Of a stretch of DNA of 64,000 nucleotides, positions 28,378 to 40,862 are shown one piece after another. Positions within the stretch are counted from its first letter, which is position 1. Every line of letters starts with the position of its first letter. Origin of the DNA: Staphylococcus ratti (GTDB lineage: Bacteria > Bacillota > Bacilli > Staphylococcales > Staphylococcaceae); assembly GCF_020883535.1 (NCBI RefSeq), contig NZ_CP086654.1:2108001-2172000 (forward strand). Reading direction: 5' to 3'. The notes beneath the pieces were generated by a model. The model made no database searches, was not told where the DNA came from, and worked only from the letters and a program-made list of their open reading frames with translations. The translations under genes and the position numbers were made by a program.

Positions 28378-28677
28378 CACTTTTTATATGTTTTTTCAAC
28401 TTTTTATTTCTCAAGTTCTATCAAATGGCATTGCATTTATCCGCACGATTGATGCGCTCACTTTGAAATATTCTATAGCCTTTTCTTTAAAATAGCAAGT
28501 GGTTTTTTAATATTCATGTAAAAAACTTAATATTTCTTTCATGGTAGCGTAAAAGCCTATACTTTATAGGTGGATTTTATAATTCTTCTTTCAATACTTT
28601 TGCACTTTCAGTCTTTCTAGCAATACATTGTTGATGACATACATTTCACTTTTCCTTAATATGACAACAAAAATATG
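28378..28677. other. Gene-free AT-rich stretch between lysS terminator and rRNA promoters
   Basis: About 300 bases without a plausible gene on either strand. The DNA is AT-rich, which may help rRNA promoter activity as an upstream element. I see no repeat, tRNA or clear regulator site. Confidence 0.6.
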
Positions 28678-28732
28678 ACGCGACTCAAGTCTAGGAACTT
28701 CTTTAAAGTCATTCCTAGTTGAGTCACGCTCA
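28678..28732 (-). terminator. Probable terminator after lysS
   Basis: A long imperfect hairpin GACTCAActAGGAA...TTCCTAGaCTTGAGTC on the minus strand, followed by a T-rich stretch TATTTTTGTT. It separates the lysS operon from the rRNA promoters. Confidence 0.75.
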
Positions 28733-28768
28733 TTTTAATCTACTATCTCTTTATACTAAGTATGCAAT

Positions 28769-30271
<1,503 letters not shown>

Positions 30272-30275
30272 TTAT

Positions 30276-31271
30276 TTATGCTTCTACTTTAGTTTGTTGT
30301 GCTAACATTTCTTCACGAAATTCCGTTAAAATTTTAACCATTTCTGCTTCTGTTTCCGCTTGATTTAATGCTTTTCGAGCTTTTCCATTTCCTCTTATGC
30401 CTTTTAAATACCATGAGGCATGTTTGCGCATTTCCATTACGCCTACTTTTTCGCCTTTTAAATCGACTAAGCGACGTAAATGTAGCAACGCAATTTCAAC
30501 CTTATCATCCACCTCTGGCTCATCAATCAGTTCGCCAGTTTCTAAATAGTGGACGGTTCTATAAATCATCCATGGGTTCCCTAATGCTTCACGGCCAATC
30601 ATTACCGCATCTACCCCTGTTTCTTTCAGCATTTTTTCTGCAAGCTCAGGACTCGTTACGTCACCGTTACCAATTACTGGAATATTAACCGCTTCTTTTA
30701 CTTGGCGAATAATATCCCAGTCCGCTTGACCTTCATACATTTGAACACGTGTACGACCATGTAATGAAATCGCTGCTGCACCTGCACGTTCTGCTGCTTT
30801 GGCATTCTCAACCGCATAGATATGATCTTCATCCCAGCCGATACGCATTTTGCACGTAACAGGCTTACTTACACGCTCAGTTACCGCAGAAACCATTTCA
30901 TAAATCTTGTTTGGATCAAGTAACCAACGCGCGCCTGCTTCACACTTAATTATTTTTGAGACTGGGCAACCCATATTAATATCTATAATATCCGCTGTTG
31001 TGTTTTTATCAACGTACTCTGCAGCCTCAACGAGCGTTTCTTTTTCTCCACCAAAAATTTGTAGCGAAAGTGGGCGTTCATTTTCATCAATATATAACAT
31101 TTTCATCGTCTTAGGATTATTAAATAAAATCGCTTTATCACTGACCATTTCCGCACAAACTAATCCAGCTCCAAATTCTTTCACAGTAAGTCGGAATGCT
31201 GAGTTACACACACCTGCCATTGGCGCAAGTACGACTCTATTTTCTATTTCGACGTCTCCAATTTTCCACAT
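30276..31271 (-). CDS. dusB: tRNA-dihydrouridine synthase, DusB type
   Basis: FMN-dependent enzyme that reduces uridines in the D-loop of tRNA. The 331-residue TIM-barrel protein has VVLAPMAGVCNSAFR near residue 13, the conserved DINMGCPVSKI near 97 with the catalytic cysteine, GRTRVQMYEGQADW near 170 and a phosphate-binding VMIGREALGNPW near 222. The position between folK and lysS matches Bacillus dusB (yacF). Which uridines it modifies cannot be read from sequence. Confidence 0.92.
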   Translation of the reverse strand: MWKIGDVEIENRVVLAPMAGVCNSAFRLTVKEFGAGLVCAEMVSDKAILFNNPKTMKMLYIDENERPLSLQIFGGEKETLVEAAEYVDKNTTADIIDINMGCPVSKIIKCEAGARWLLDPNKIYEMVSAVTERVSKPVTCKMRIGWDEDHIYAVENAKAAERAGAAAISLHGRTRVQMYEGQADWDIIRQVKEAVNIPVIGNGDVTSPELAEKMLKETGVDAVMIGREALGNPWMIYRTVHYLETGELIDEPEVDDKVEIALLHLRRLVDLKGEKVGVMEMRKHASWYLKGIRGNGKARKALNQAETEAEMVKILTEFREEMLAQQTKVEA

Positions 31272-31356
31272 AATGTCGTGCCTCCAATAAATACTTTATC
31301 ATTACGAATTAGACACTGATGCCAACATACTTTGTTGAACCTGGCCTAAATTTGAA

Positions 31357-31828
31357 TCAACCTTCATATTTTACAACTGTTTCGTCAGATTGAACAAGAG
31401 AATGAATTGTTTTTTGGCTACGTGGTTCAACAACTTGTGAAGCAATCTCATTTAGAGGTATCATTACGAACGCACGTTCAGTCATTCTTGGGTGTGGTAT
31501 AGTAAGTCGGTCTGTCTCAATAATTTTATCACCATACAATAAAATATCTATATCCATTGTTCGAGGACCCCAGCGTTCTTTGCGTACACGATGCAAGTCC
31601 TTTTCGATGGTTAAACATTTTTCTAGTAATACTTCTGGGGTACATGTTGTTTTAACATGTAGACATAGGTTTAAAAAGTCTGGTTGCGCTACATATCCGA
31701 CTGGTTTTGTTTCATACATGGAAGAGACATGTTGAATATCGACATCATTTAATTGGCCAATGCGTTCAATTGCATCTTTAAGTTGCTCTGCTCGATTGCC
31801 GATATTACTTCCTAAGCCTAAATAAACA

Positions 31829-31836
<8 letters not shown>
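31357..31836 (-). CDS. folK: 6-hydroxymethyl-7,8-dihydropterin pyrophosphokinase
   Basis: Folate pathway kinase that transfers pyrophosphate from ATP to hydroxymethyl-dihydropterin. The 159-residue protein begins with [12 protein letters not shown] and has the HPPK signature [15 protein letters not shown] near residue 88 with metal-binding aspartates, followed by [13 protein letters not shown]. It overlaps folB by 8 bases, so folP-folB-folK is a coupled operon. Confidence 0.96.
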
Positions 31837-32987
<1,151 letters not shown>

Positions 32988-33012
32988 TCATCCTTTCTAT
33001 ATGAATATATCC

Positions 33013-33021
33013 ATTATAGCA
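33013..33021 (-). promoter_or_regulatory. Likely extended -10 promoter of folP operon
   Basis: TGCTATAAT on the minus strand about 30 bases before the folP start; no good -35 is seen. Confidence 0.5.
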
Positions 33022-33154
33022 AATTTGTGCTTTATTCATACTATAATACCGCTATTCAATAGCACAAAAAGAGACGCGTTACATGTGCAGGACATAAGAA
33101 TATTTTCAATCCAGACAGCTACTGTGACTTTTAACAGTTGCTTTCTTATTAGAT

Positions 33155-33189
33155 GTGGGACAGAAATCTATTTGATTTCGTTGTCCCAC
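33155..33189. repeat. Intergenic GTGGGACA hairpin repeat, copy 1
   Basis: The stem GTGGGACAgAAATC pairs with GATTTCgTTGTCCCAC around a short loop. Twenty bases of one arm (33171-33190) match 56921-56940 at 19 of 20 positions. No U-run follows on the minus strand, so its role as a terminator is uncertain; similar hairpins are, from memory, common between staphylococcal genes. Confidence 0.75.
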
Positions 33190-33204
33190 CAACTAAAACA
33201 AAAA

Positions 33205-33247
33205 TAGCGATGAAGAAATCTATCACACAGAATTCTTCATCGCTCAT
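33205..33247 (-). terminator. Terminator after cysK
   Basis: Perfect GCGATGAAGAA / TTCTTCATCGC stem followed by TATTTTTGTTTT on the minus strand. Confidence 0.85.
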
Positions 33248-33336
33248 CTTAATAAATTTTTATACAATGTAACTCTGAACTAGACGCTACATGCTTTTGT
33301 CATTTCACGCTACGTTCAGGAGATACTTTCATCCTT

Positions 33337-34269
33337 TTAATTTTCAAAATGGTATAGTGGCGTTGATAAGTAACGTTCACCGTTACTTGGTAAGACAGTT
33401 ACAACTGTTTTACCTTTACCTAATTCTTTCGCTTTTTGAATCGCTGCATGAATCGCCGCACCTGAAGAAATTCCACCTAATATCCCTTCTTCTTTTGCCA
33501 CACGACGAGACGTTTCCATTGCCACTTCGTTACCGACTTTGATGACTTCATCATAAATTTCAGTGTTTAACGTATCAGGAACAAATCCTGCACCTAAACC
33601 TTGTAATTTATGTGGTCCAGGTTCTCCACCGCTCAACACTGGAGAATCTTCTGGCTCTATCGCAACAAGTTGAATGTTAGGGTATTTTTCTTTTAATACT
33701 TTACCAGCACCTGATAATGTACCGCCTGTACCGACACCTGCTAAAAATGCATCGATTGTTTTACCTTCGAATTGTTCCACAAGCTCAGGTCCTGTTGTAA
33801 GTTCATGAACTCTAGGGTTTGCAGGGTTTTCGAATTGTTGTGGTTCGAAATAGCCGTGTGCTTCTTTTAATTCTTTAGCTTTTTTGATTGCACCTTTCAT
33901 CGCTTCAGCCCCTGGTGTTAAAACTAATTCAGCACCATAAGCTTTTAATAAGTTACGTCGCTCTTGGCTCATCGTTTCTGGCATTGTAAATACCGCTTTA
34001 TAGCCTTTTGCTGCACATACAAATGCTAAACCAATACCTGTGTTACCACTTGTAGGTTCAACAATGGTATCACCTGGTTTAATTTTGCCGTCTTTTTCAG
34101 CTTGTTCAATCATCGCTAAAGCAATACGGTCTTTAACTGAACCACCTGGGTTTTGGTATTCTAATTTGACATAGATGTCTGCTGCATCTTCACCAGCTTG
34201 GTGTCTTAATTTTACTACGGGTGTTTGACCAATGATTTCAGTAATATTTTCTACAGGTTTTCTTACCAT
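33337..34269 (-). CDS. cysK: Cysteine synthase (O-acetylserine sulfhydrylase)
   Basis: PLP enzyme that makes cysteine from O-acetylserine and sulfide. The 310-residue protein has PLP-lysine K46 in [11 protein letters not shown], the substrate loop [13 protein letters not shown] near 70 and the phosphate-binding [12 protein letters not shown] near 178. It has its own terminator and a weak TTGTCA/TATTTA promoter candidate upstream. Its product and PLP need link it functionally to the pdxST genes and the cysteine T-box at the left end. Confidence 0.95.
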   Translation of the reverse strand: MVRKPVENITEIIGQTPVVKLRHQAGEDAADIYVKLEYQNPGGSVKDRIALAMIEQAEKDGKIKPGDTIVEPTSGNTGIGLAFVCAAKGYKAVFTMPETMSQERRNLLKAYGAELVLTPGAEAMKGAIKKAKELKEAHGYFEPQQFENPANPRVHELTTGPELVEQFEGKTIDAFLAGVGTGGTLSGAGKVLKEKYPNIQLVAIEPEDSPVLSGGEPGPHKLQGLGAGFVPDTLNTEIYDEVIKVGNEVAMETSRRVAKEEGILGGISSGAAIHAAIQKAKELGKGKTVVTVLPSNGERYLSTPLYHFEN

Positions 34270-34384
34270 TTTAATAACCTCACTTTATTTTAATATTCAT
34301 CCCTAGAATACTTAGTTTTTAAATCGGATATAAATACAGTGTATCATTTTTCTGACAATTAAAAAAGCCTGATGCTTAATCTAA

Positions 34385-34412
34385 AGAAAAAATAATTGAG
34401 GACAACCTCATC
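34385..34412 (-). terminator. Weak terminator candidate after hslO
   Basis: A short TGAGG/CCTCA stem followed by ATTATTTTTTC on the minus strand. The stem is only five pairs. Confidence 0.4.
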
Positions 34413-34439
34413 ATTCGCCCCGTAGCACACTGTAACTTT

Positions 34440-35330
34440 CTAACGTTGTTGCTTGAGTTCGTTCAGTACACCTTGCAATTCTTCTTCAGTATATTGGTAT
34501 TTGGAACGACAAAAATGACATTCTGCCTCTGCCCCATGGTCTACTTTAATCATATTCTCGATTTCAGCTTCACCTAAACCTCGCATTGCATTTAAAAATT
34601 TATCATGCCCACACTGGCATTCAAATTGTGCAGGAATCGTTTCTAAAAATTCAACATTGTCTTCGCCAAAAATATGGATGAGCATCTGCTCTGGCGTTAA
34701 ACCGTCATCAACAAGTTGAGATACTGGTGTCATTGTCGCAATCGCAGCTTCTAGTTTATCAATTGTTTCTTCTTTTGCTCCCGGCATCACTTGAATAATA
34801 AAACCACCTGCCGCTTTGATTGAGTTATCAGGATTCACAAGGACTCCCACACCTACAGAAGAAGGCGTTTGTTCACTATTGGCAAAGTAATAAGTGAAAT
34901 CTTCACCAAGCTCACCAGAAACAATCGGGCTATTGCCTGTATAATAATCTCTCATCCCAACGTCTTTTACAACATTGATTGCGCCAGTAGTGCCTACCGC
35001 GCGACGCACATCTAATTTCCCTGCGTCATTCAAAGGGAAATGCGTTTGCGGATGTGTCACATAGCCACGGACTTTGCCGTTAGCATTGGCATCAGCAATA
35101 ATTTTGCCGATTGGACCACCACCATCTACAGTCACCGTTAACTTCTGTTCGCCTTTCAACATTGCCCCCATCATTAGTGCCGCTGTCATCGTTCTTCCTA
35201 ATGCAGCTGATGCTGTAGGCCAAGTGTAATGACGTGTTTGCGCTTCTTGGATAGTAGCGGATGTTTTCGCACTGTACGCGCGTATTTCGCCGTTATAGGC
35301 TAATGCCTTGACGATATAATCTTGAGTCAT
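34440..35330 (-). CDS. hslO: Redox-regulated chaperone Hsp33
   Basis: Chaperone activated by oxidation, which releases zinc from four cysteines. The 296-residue protein has these cysteines as FECQCG near residue 238 and AECHFC near 270. The start [14 protein letters not shown] is preferred to an upstream ATG because GGAG lies nine bases before it. It lies between ftsH and cysK, as in Bacillus (ftsH-yacC/hslO-cysK). Confidence 0.94.
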   Translation of the reverse strand: MTQDYIVKALAYNGEIRAYSAKTSATIQEAQTRHYTWPTASAALGRTMTAALMMGAMLKGEQKLTVTVDGGGPIGKIIADANANGKVRGYVTHPQTHFPLNDAGKLDVRRAVGTTGAINVVKDVGMRDYYTGNSPIVSGELGEDFTYYFANSEQTPSSVGVGVLVNPDNSIKAAGGFIIQVMPGAKEETIDKLEAAIATMTPVSQLVDDGLTPEQMLIHIFGEDNVEFLETIPAQFECQCGHDKFLNAMRGLGEAEIENMIKVDHGAEAECHFCRSKYQYTEEELQGVLNELKQQR

Positions 35331-35429
35331 TGCTATTCGCTCCTTCATTTGTTTCATTTTTTATAATAATCGCATTGGCGTGTTCACTCAACTAATATGA
35401 TTCTTACGTTCAAGTTAAACTCAACTCAA

Positions 35430-35465
35430 AAAGAAGCCGTCTCGAAAGCAATATTTCGAGACGGC
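35430..35465 (-). terminator. Terminator after ftsH
   Basis: Perfect GCCGTCTCGAAA / TTTCGAGACGGC stem followed by TTCTTTTT on the minus strand. Confidence 0.92.
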
Positions 35466-35476
35466 ATTTTATTCCA

Positions 35477-37609
35477 TTAGCGTGGCGGTTTATCTTCGCC
35501 TGGACGATCAATTTTAGGTTCTTCTGCATAACCTGTAGTGTCGCCAGATGATTCACGGTCACTGTCGTTTTGACGTGATGCATCTTTTGTGTCGTGATGC
35601 CCTTGAGCATCTGATTGTTCTTCTTTAGCATCAACTTGACGTTTAGATACACCTGCACGCGAACGATTTGTTAAGTCTTCTTGCTCACGTCGAATTTCGT
35701 CGTAAGATTTGCCATATTTACCTTCTTCAAATTCACTGTCGTTGCGTTCAACTACTTTTGCATCATCATAGTTCACTACTGGTAAGTGACCTTCATGGAA
35801 AAGTGATTGAATTTGCTCAGCAACCAATGTCTCTTCAGTAAGTAATGTTTCAGCAATTAATCTTAATTGAGCTTCATGTTCTGTAAGAATTTGTTTACAA
35901 CGTTCGTATTGTTCTTTAATAATACGTTGAACTTCTTTATCGATTTCGTAAGCAATTTGTCCTGAATATTCAGGTTGGCCTGACATATCTTTTCCTAAAA
36001 AGACTTGTCCGCCACCGTGTGAAAATTGTAATGGTCCAAGTTTTTTACTCATACCATATTCTGTTACCATTTGACGTGCCAATTGCGTTGCACGCTCAAA
36101 GTCATTAGAAGCTCCTGTAGAAACTTCATCAAAAATGATATCTTCTGCCACTCGACCACCAAGAAGTCCACAAATCTTGTCGAGCATCTCTGGCTCTGTC
36201 ATTAAGAAACGGTCTTGTTTAGGTAACATCATCGCATAACCGCCTGCTTGGCCACGTGGTACGATAGTCACTTTATGCACCACTTCAGCTTCGTCAAGCA
36301 CCATTCCAATGACAGTATGTCCTGCTTCATGGTGCGCAACTATGTTACGCTCCTTGTCCGAAATCACACGTGATTTTTTAGCTGGACCGGCAATGACACG
36401 GTCTGTCGCTTCTTCGATATCACGCATATCAATTTTCTTCTTACCACTACGCGCAGCAATTAACGATGCTTCGTTTAATAAATTTTCTAAATCAGCACCT
36501 GAAAAACCAGGTGTACGTTGTGCGATAGCTTTTAAATCTACCGTTTCGTCTAAAGGTTTGTTTTTCGCATGTACATGTAATACTGCTTCACGACCTTTAA
36601 CATCCGGACGACCTACTTGAATTTGTCGGTCGAATCGACCTGGACGTAATAAAGCGGGATCTAAAATATCTGGACGGTTTGTTGCAGCAATCATAATGAT
36701 ACCTTCGTTTTCACCAAATCCATCCATTTCAACGAGTAATTGGTTCAGTGTTTGTTCACGTTCATCATGTCCACCACCGACACCAGCACCACGTTGACGA
36801 CCTACAGCATCAATCTCATCTATAAAAATGATACACGGCGCATTCTTTTTCGCGTTTTCAAATAAGTCACGCACACGGCTCGCACCAACACCTACAAACA
36901 TCTCAACGAAATCCGAACCACTGATTGAGAAGAATGGTACACCCGCTTCACCCGCAACAGCTCGTGCGAGTAATGTTTTACCTGTACCTGGAGGCCCAAC
37001 AAGTAAGACCCCTTTCGGTATACGTGAGCCCATTTGTTTAAATTTCTTGTTATCTTTTAAGAAATCAACAATTTCAATTAATTCTTGTTTCTCTTCATCA
37101 GCACCAGCAACATCTGTAAAACGGACACGTCGTTTTTGGTTGTCGTACATTTTGGCTTTAGATTTACCAAAATTCATCATACGGCCACCACCGCCGCCAC
37201 CTTGTGCTTGGCTTAAGAAGAAGATAAAGAGTAGTGCGATGACTAAGACAGGAATCAATGTAGTTAGTATACTAACAAATACACTTTGTCCTTCTTCCTC
37301 TTTAACCGTAAATTCTAAGTTTTTCTGATCTTTGGCGATATCAGTAACCTGTTCTAGCTCTTTATCATTATTAAATAAAATCGTTGATGAATAGTCATCT
37401 CCGTTGTTTAACTTACCACTTACTTTGTACACGTTGTTTTCCGGCTGTACTTCTAATGTTTTAAGTTTGCCGTCTTTTAATTCTTGTGTAAATTGCTTGT
37501 ACGTAAGTTCTTTAGGCACTTTTCCATTCCCGTTAATCCAAGAAAAGAGCCCAAACATTACAACGCCGATTAAAGCTATAAACAGCACATTACGAAAAGC
37601 TTTTTGCAT
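35477..37609 (-). CDS. ftsH: Membrane AAA protease FtsH
   Basis: ATP-dependent zinc metalloprotease of the membrane. The 710-residue protein has two membrane segments (about 5-23 and 110-132) around an extracellular domain, the AAA module with GPPGTGKT near 200 and the second region of homology near 305, and the zinc-binding HEAGH near 425. The last 70 residues are hydrophilic and rich in D, E, S and R with no fold signal, as is usual at this end. AGGAGG precedes the ATG. Confidence 0.97.
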   Translation of the reverse strand: MQKAFRNVLFIALIGVVMFGLFSWINGNGKVPKELTYKQFTQELKDGKLKTLEVQPENNVYKVSGKLNNGDDYSSTILFNNDKELEQVTDIAKDQKNLEFTVKEEEGQSVFVSILTTLIPVLVIALLFIFFLSQAQGGGGGGRMMNFGKSKAKMYDNQKRRVRFTDVAGADEEKQELIEIVDFLKDNKKFKQMGSRIPKGVLLVGPPGTGKTLLARAVAGEAGVPFFSISGSDFVEMFVGVGASRVRDLFENAKKNAPCIIFIDEIDAVGRQRGAGVGGGHDEREQTLNQLLVEMDGFGENEGIIMIAATNRPDILDPALLRPGRFDRQIQVGRPDVKGREAVLHVHAKNKPLDETVDLKAIAQRTPGFSGADLENLLNEASLIAARSGKKKIDMRDIEEATDRVIAGPAKKSRVISDKERNIVAHHEAGHTVIGMVLDEAEVVHKVTIVPRGQAGGYAMMLPKQDRFLMTEPEMLDKICGLLGGRVAEDIIFDEVSTGASNDFERATQLARQMVTEYGMSKKLGPLQFSHGGGQVFLGKDMSGQPEYSGQIAYEIDKEVQRIIKEQYERCKQILTEHEAQLRLIAETLLTEETLVAEQIQSLFHEGHLPVVNYDDAKVVERNDSEFEEGKYGKSYDEIRREQEDLTNRSRAGVSKRQVDAKEEQSDAQGHHDTKDASRQNDSDRESSGDTTGYAEEPKIDRPGEDKPPR

Positions 37610-37754
37610 GCGTCGTTTCCTCCTACTTCAAATATAAAACTAAGAAAAATTTTACCATAACTTAATTACGGCTGGCTAGTAATAGACATTAGTTACGGAC
37701 GTCAATACGTCAATTGCACGATAACTTTGAAGCCTATTACATAGCACTTTGCGT

Positions 37755-38294
37755 TTATTGCTCATAAATTGCTGGTTTTAAAGTACCGATATAAGGTAAA
37801 TTTCGATATTTTTCCTTATAGTCCAATCCATATCCTACCACAAATTCGTCTGGAATTTGACGTCCTACGTATTTCGCTTCAATGTCAGCTTTACGACGAT
37901 TAGGCTTATCTAGTAACGTCACAATTTCCAATGATTTTACACGGCGTGAGGCTAATAATTCTGTAATTGATTTAAGCGTTGTTCCAGTTTCAAGAATGTC
38001 TTCAATGATTAAAACATCTTTATTTTCGATAGACGTACTTAAATCTTTTAAAATTTGTACTTCCCCTGTTGATTCTGTACCACCGTGGTAACTTGAAACA
38101 TCCATAAAATCAATTGATAAAGGCGTATCAATACGTTTGATTAAATCTGTCATAAATAATACGGAGCCTTTTAAAATACCGACACATAATAAGTCTTTAC
38201 CACGATAATCTTCAGTAATCGCATGACCTAATTTATCACAAATGTCATAAATTTCTGTTTCTGTTAGTAGTACATCCTTTAAATCATTTTTCAT
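37755..38294 (-). CDS. hpt: Hypoxanthine-guanine phosphoribosyltransferase
   Basis: Purine salvage enzyme turning hypoxanthine or guanine plus PRPP into IMP or GMP. The 179-residue protein has the PRPP-binding loop VLIIEDILETGTTLKS near residue 95 and FMDVSSYHGGTESTG near 65. The start MKNDLK gives the staphylococcal length. It overlaps the tilS end by 11 bases. Its PRPP is supplied by the Prs enzyme in this window. Confidence 0.96.
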   Translation of the reverse strand: MKNDLKDVLLTETEIYDICDKLGHAITEDYRGKDLLCVGILKGSVLFMTDLIKRIDTPLSIDFMDVSSYHGGTESTGEVQILKDLSTSIENKDVLIIEDILETGTTLKSITELLASRRVKSLEIVTLLDKPNRRKADIEAKYVGRQIPDEFVVGYGLDYKEKYRNLPYIGTLKPAIYEQ

Positions 38295-39567
38295 TTCCTT
38301 CATCTCCTAAATATGCGATATTAATTAAATGTTTGTATGTTTTAAACTGATACAATTCACCTACCGCTAGAATTTGCCCTTTGGCGTCCACAATCACGGG
38401 AATGCGATTGCGTTCATCTTGAGGTACTTTGGCATCAATCATTAAGCGCGATATTTTTTTATGTCCATGTTGGTGTAACGTCACACGATCTCCTGTTTGG
38501 CGTGGACGGATGTGTATTGGTAAATGTACGTCTGCTAATGCATTCAATTCAATTTGATAATCTCCAAATATATAACATCCTGGTGCGTCAATTTGAATGG
38601 GTGTCGGTTGTATTTTTTGAATAGCAGCAGCTATGGTTAATTTATCATACACGATGTTAATGCGCCACGTGTTTGACGTATAAAGCTCTAATTGTGCCAC
38701 GTGACGCGCCATTTTTGCGAACCAATCTTGATACTGAGCATCGCTAATCCTTGCAAATGTATCCCACTTTTGTATCAATTTATCTAAAATAATCATCCTA
38801 ACATGCTCCGGACATTTAAGAAACGATGCTAGTGACATTTCATAGCCTTTTGCACCCTCTGTAACTTTTGTTTCTATATATGTTTGAGCTATCGTTTCAA
38901 AATGCGCAAGGGATGCTTTATGCATTTCATATAATTTATTTAAATGTTCTGTTTTAAATTGTGCATTTGACTCAATTAGAGGCAGTATTTCATTTCGAAT
39001 CGCATTGCGCACATACTTTGTGTCTTGGTTACTTTCATCTTCAAAATAAGGGACTTGGTGCGTTTGTTGAAATGCTTGAATATCTGATTTTGTTTCTTCT
39101 AGCATTGGCCGAACGAGACGATACCCTTTTCGTTGTTCGCAAGCTTCAATGCCTAAAGTGCTTCGTAACACTTTACCAGTAAATACACGGTAAAAAATTG
39201 TTTCCATTTGGTCATCAAAATGATGTGCAGTCAGTAATACATCTGCTTGTAATTGATGCATCATTGAATCAAACCATGCATATCGCGCTTGTCTCGCTTC
39301 ATTTTGAATACTCCGCTGTGCTTGAAGCGTTGTGTTTAAATCCAATAAATGGATATGAACAGCAACTTGATGCGCCTCACAATAACGTGTTAAAAATTGT
39401 GCTTCTTCATCAGAAGATTGACGGACACCATGATGAACATGTAGTACCGTCAATTGTCGATATGTCGATGGATAGTGATGTAATAATCGATACAATAAGA
39501 CCATGCTATCGATACCTGTTGAAACGGCAACAACAAGATGATCATCTGGTTTCCAAGTTATGTTCAT
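38284..39567 (-). CDS. tilS: tRNA-Ile lysidine synthetase
   Basis: Converts the wobble cytidine of tRNA-Ile(CAU) to lysidine so that it reads AUA. The 427-residue protein has a P-loop pyrophosphatase motif, here VAVSTGIDSMVLL rather than the common SGGxDS, and LLTAHHFDDQMETI near 125. To my memory the S. aureus enzyme has the same STGIDS form, so this is not a defect. Two adjacent ATGs are possible starts after GGAGG. Typical tilS-hpt-ftsH order. Confidence 0.92.
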   Translation of the reverse strand: MNITWKPDDHLVVAVSTGIDSMVLLYRLLHHYPSTYRQLTVLHVHHGVRQSSDEEAQFLTRYCEAHQVAVHIHLLDLNTTLQAQRSIQNEARQARYAWFDSMMHQLQADVLLTAHHFDDQMETIFYRVFTGKVLRSTLGIEACEQRKGYRLVRPMLEETKSDIQAFQQTHQVPYFEDESNQDTKYVRNAIRNEILPLIESNAQFKTEHLNKLYEMHKASLAHFETIAQTYIETKVTEGAKGYEMSLASFLKCPEHVRMIILDKLIQKWDTFARISDAQYQDWFAKMARHVAQLELYTSNTWRINIVYDKLTIAAAIQKIQPTPIQIDAPGCYIFGDYQIELNALADVHLPIHIRPRQTGDRVTLHQHGHKKISRLMIDAKVPQDERNRIPVIVDAKGQILAVGELYQFKTYKHLINIAYLGDEGNEK

Positions 39568-39583
39568 CATACGACCTCCACAC

Positions 39584-39629
39584 AAAATAAGGGTTGAGAT
39601 TCAAAGTGTGCCTTCGCTTCTCAACCCCC
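39584..39629 (-). terminator. Terminator between yabR-type gene and tilS
   Basis: GGGTTGAGA / TCTCAACCC stem followed by TTATTTTGTG on the minus strand. Confidence 0.75.
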
Positions 39630-39638
39630 TTCATTAAA

Positions 39639-40016
39639 TTAACGACGCGCGCCTCTACCACCACGTCTTGATTCTGTTTGACGCTTAATAGAAGTAAGTT
39701 TGTCCTCACTATCTTTTAAGAAGTTTGATAGTTTTTTCTCAAAGTCTTCTGGTTTTTGTGCCGGCTTTTGTCTACGTGGACGTTCTTTGGCTTTTTTAAT
39801 AGATAAACTGATTTTACCATCATCCGCTACGGTTAATACTTTAACCTCTACTTCATCCCCGACAGTTAAGTGATCTTCCACGTTTTCTACATAGTTATCA
39901 GCAACTTCACTGATATGAACTAATCCGCTTTTTCCTTCAGGCAACTCCACAAATGCACCGAATTTTTTGATACCAGTGACTTTACCTTTGACCTTACTTC
40001 CTACTTCGATTGACAT
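39639..40016 (-). CDS. yabR: S1-domain RNA-binding protein, YabR/general stress protein 13 family
   Basis: A 125-residue protein with one S1 RNA-binding domain (about 3-72: GSKVKGKVTGIKKFGAFVEL ... VKVLTVADDGKISLSIK) and a basic, disordered tail rich in K and R. Members bind ribosomes or RNA and affect translation; the exact role here is not known to me. It stands between divIC and tilS, as in other Bacillales, with its own promoter and terminators on both sides. Confidence 0.9.
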   Translation of the reverse strand: MSIEVGSKVKGKVTGIKKFGAFVELPEGKSGLVHISEVADNYVENVEDHLTVGDEVEVKVLTVADDGKISLSIKKAKERPRRQKPAQKPEDFEKKLSNFLKDSEDKLTSIKRQTESRRGGRGARR

Positions 40017-40054
40017 TGTTTGAATGCATCCTCCCGAGTTCGATATTTAGTTCT

Positions 40055-40083
40055 ATTATACGTGTGTTCTACTATTTTCACAA
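40055..40083 (-). promoter_or_regulatory. Promoter of the S1-domain gene
   Basis: TTGTGA (40078-40083), a 17-base spacer and TATAAT (40055-40060) on the minus strand, about 40 bases before the start codon and after the divIC terminator. Confidence 0.8.
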
Positions 40084-40130
40084 TGACAAATTGATGATTC
40101 ACTATTTTATTTACGTATTTTACTAAAACT

Positions 40131-40179
40131 AAAATGAGACAGATGTCCCTTCTATCGTTGGAGGTAGATCTGTCTCATC
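40131..40179 (-). terminator. Terminator after divIC
   Basis: TGAGACAGAT / ATCTGTCTCA stem with a large, partly paired loop, followed by TTTTAGTTTTAG on the minus strand. Confidence 0.75.
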
Positions 40180-40184
40180 ACAAA

Positions 40185-40580
40185 TTATTCTTTTTGCTTA
40201 TTCTTTTTCTTTTGATCTGGTTGATCTTCAGGCAACTTAAAGATGATTTCACCGTCATTACTTAAATAATATTCATCTCGCGCTACTTTCTCGATATAGG
40301 ATGGATCATTTAAGTTGTTCAGTTGCTCTTTAAGCTCAATCTCTTTATCTTGTAATTTTTGATATTCTTCTTCTTTCGCCTGACGTTCATTAGAAGCTTC
40401 ATTATTACTTTTAATTTGTGCAAACACCATCAATAGCAATACAACAATAATAGCTAACAGTAGCCCACCAAAAACCATAACACGCTTTTTCACTACGCGC
40501 TTACGTTGTTCATGGCGTCGTTTTTTAGCATTTTTTTGTGATGTATATTGATTGCCGATATTTTGAACTTTACGATTCAT
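40185..40580 (-). CDS. divIC: Septum-formation protein DivIC
   Basis: Small bitopic division protein that forms a complex with FtsL and DivIB at the septum. The 131-residue protein has a basic cytoplasmic start, one membrane segment (about 31-53, VMVFGGLLLAIIVVLLLMVF), then an extracellular coiled coil (about 58-90) and the FtsB/DivIC motif YIEKVARDEYYL near 98. It is last in the mfd-to-divIC gene string. Confidence 0.93.
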   Translation of the reverse strand: MNRKVQNIGNQYTSQKNAKKRRHEQRKRVVKKRVMVFGGLLLAIIVVLLLMVFAQIKSNNEASNERQAKEEEYQKLQDKEIELKEQLNNLNDPSYIEKVARDEYYLSNDGEIIFKLPEDQPDQKKKNKQKE

Positions 40581-40604
40581 GCGGCATCACCTTTCTTTGC
40601 TTCC

Positions 40605-40862
40605 CTAATCAATACGTGATTCTTTTAAGATTTCATACATCCCTTTAGCATTTTCTTTCGTTGCATGTTCATTAAGCCCAGTCACTTTAATCGTCACAAT
40701 TTTTTGTCCAAACTGAATCTCAATGACGTCTTCTACTTTAACGTCTGTTCCCGCCTTAGCTGTTTGTCCGTTTACTTTAACGCGCCCCTGATCGCTAATC
40801 TCTTTTGCTAGAGTACGTCGTTTAATTAAGCGAGATACTTTTAAATATTTATCGAGTCTCAT
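40605..40862 (-). CDS. rqcP: RqcP, S4-domain ribosome quality-control factor
   Basis: An 85-residue S4-domain RNA-binding protein (MRLDKYLKVSRLIKRRT...SDQGRVKVNG). This family, formerly grouped with Hsp15/HslR, holds the P-site tRNA on split 50S subunits while RqcH adds alanine tails to stalled peptides. The start is chosen from family length; it overlaps the previous gene by 14 bases, suggesting translational coupling. Confidence 0.92.
   Translation of the reverse strand: MRLDKYLKVSRLIKRRTLAKEISDQGRVKVNGQTAKAGTDVKVEDVIEIQFGQKIVTIKVTGLNEHATKENAKGMYEILKESRID

Noticed and set aside
38284-39567. TilS P-loop STGIDS as a damaged active site
   Set aside because: As I recall the S. aureus protein carries the same form, so it is a normal variant for the genus.
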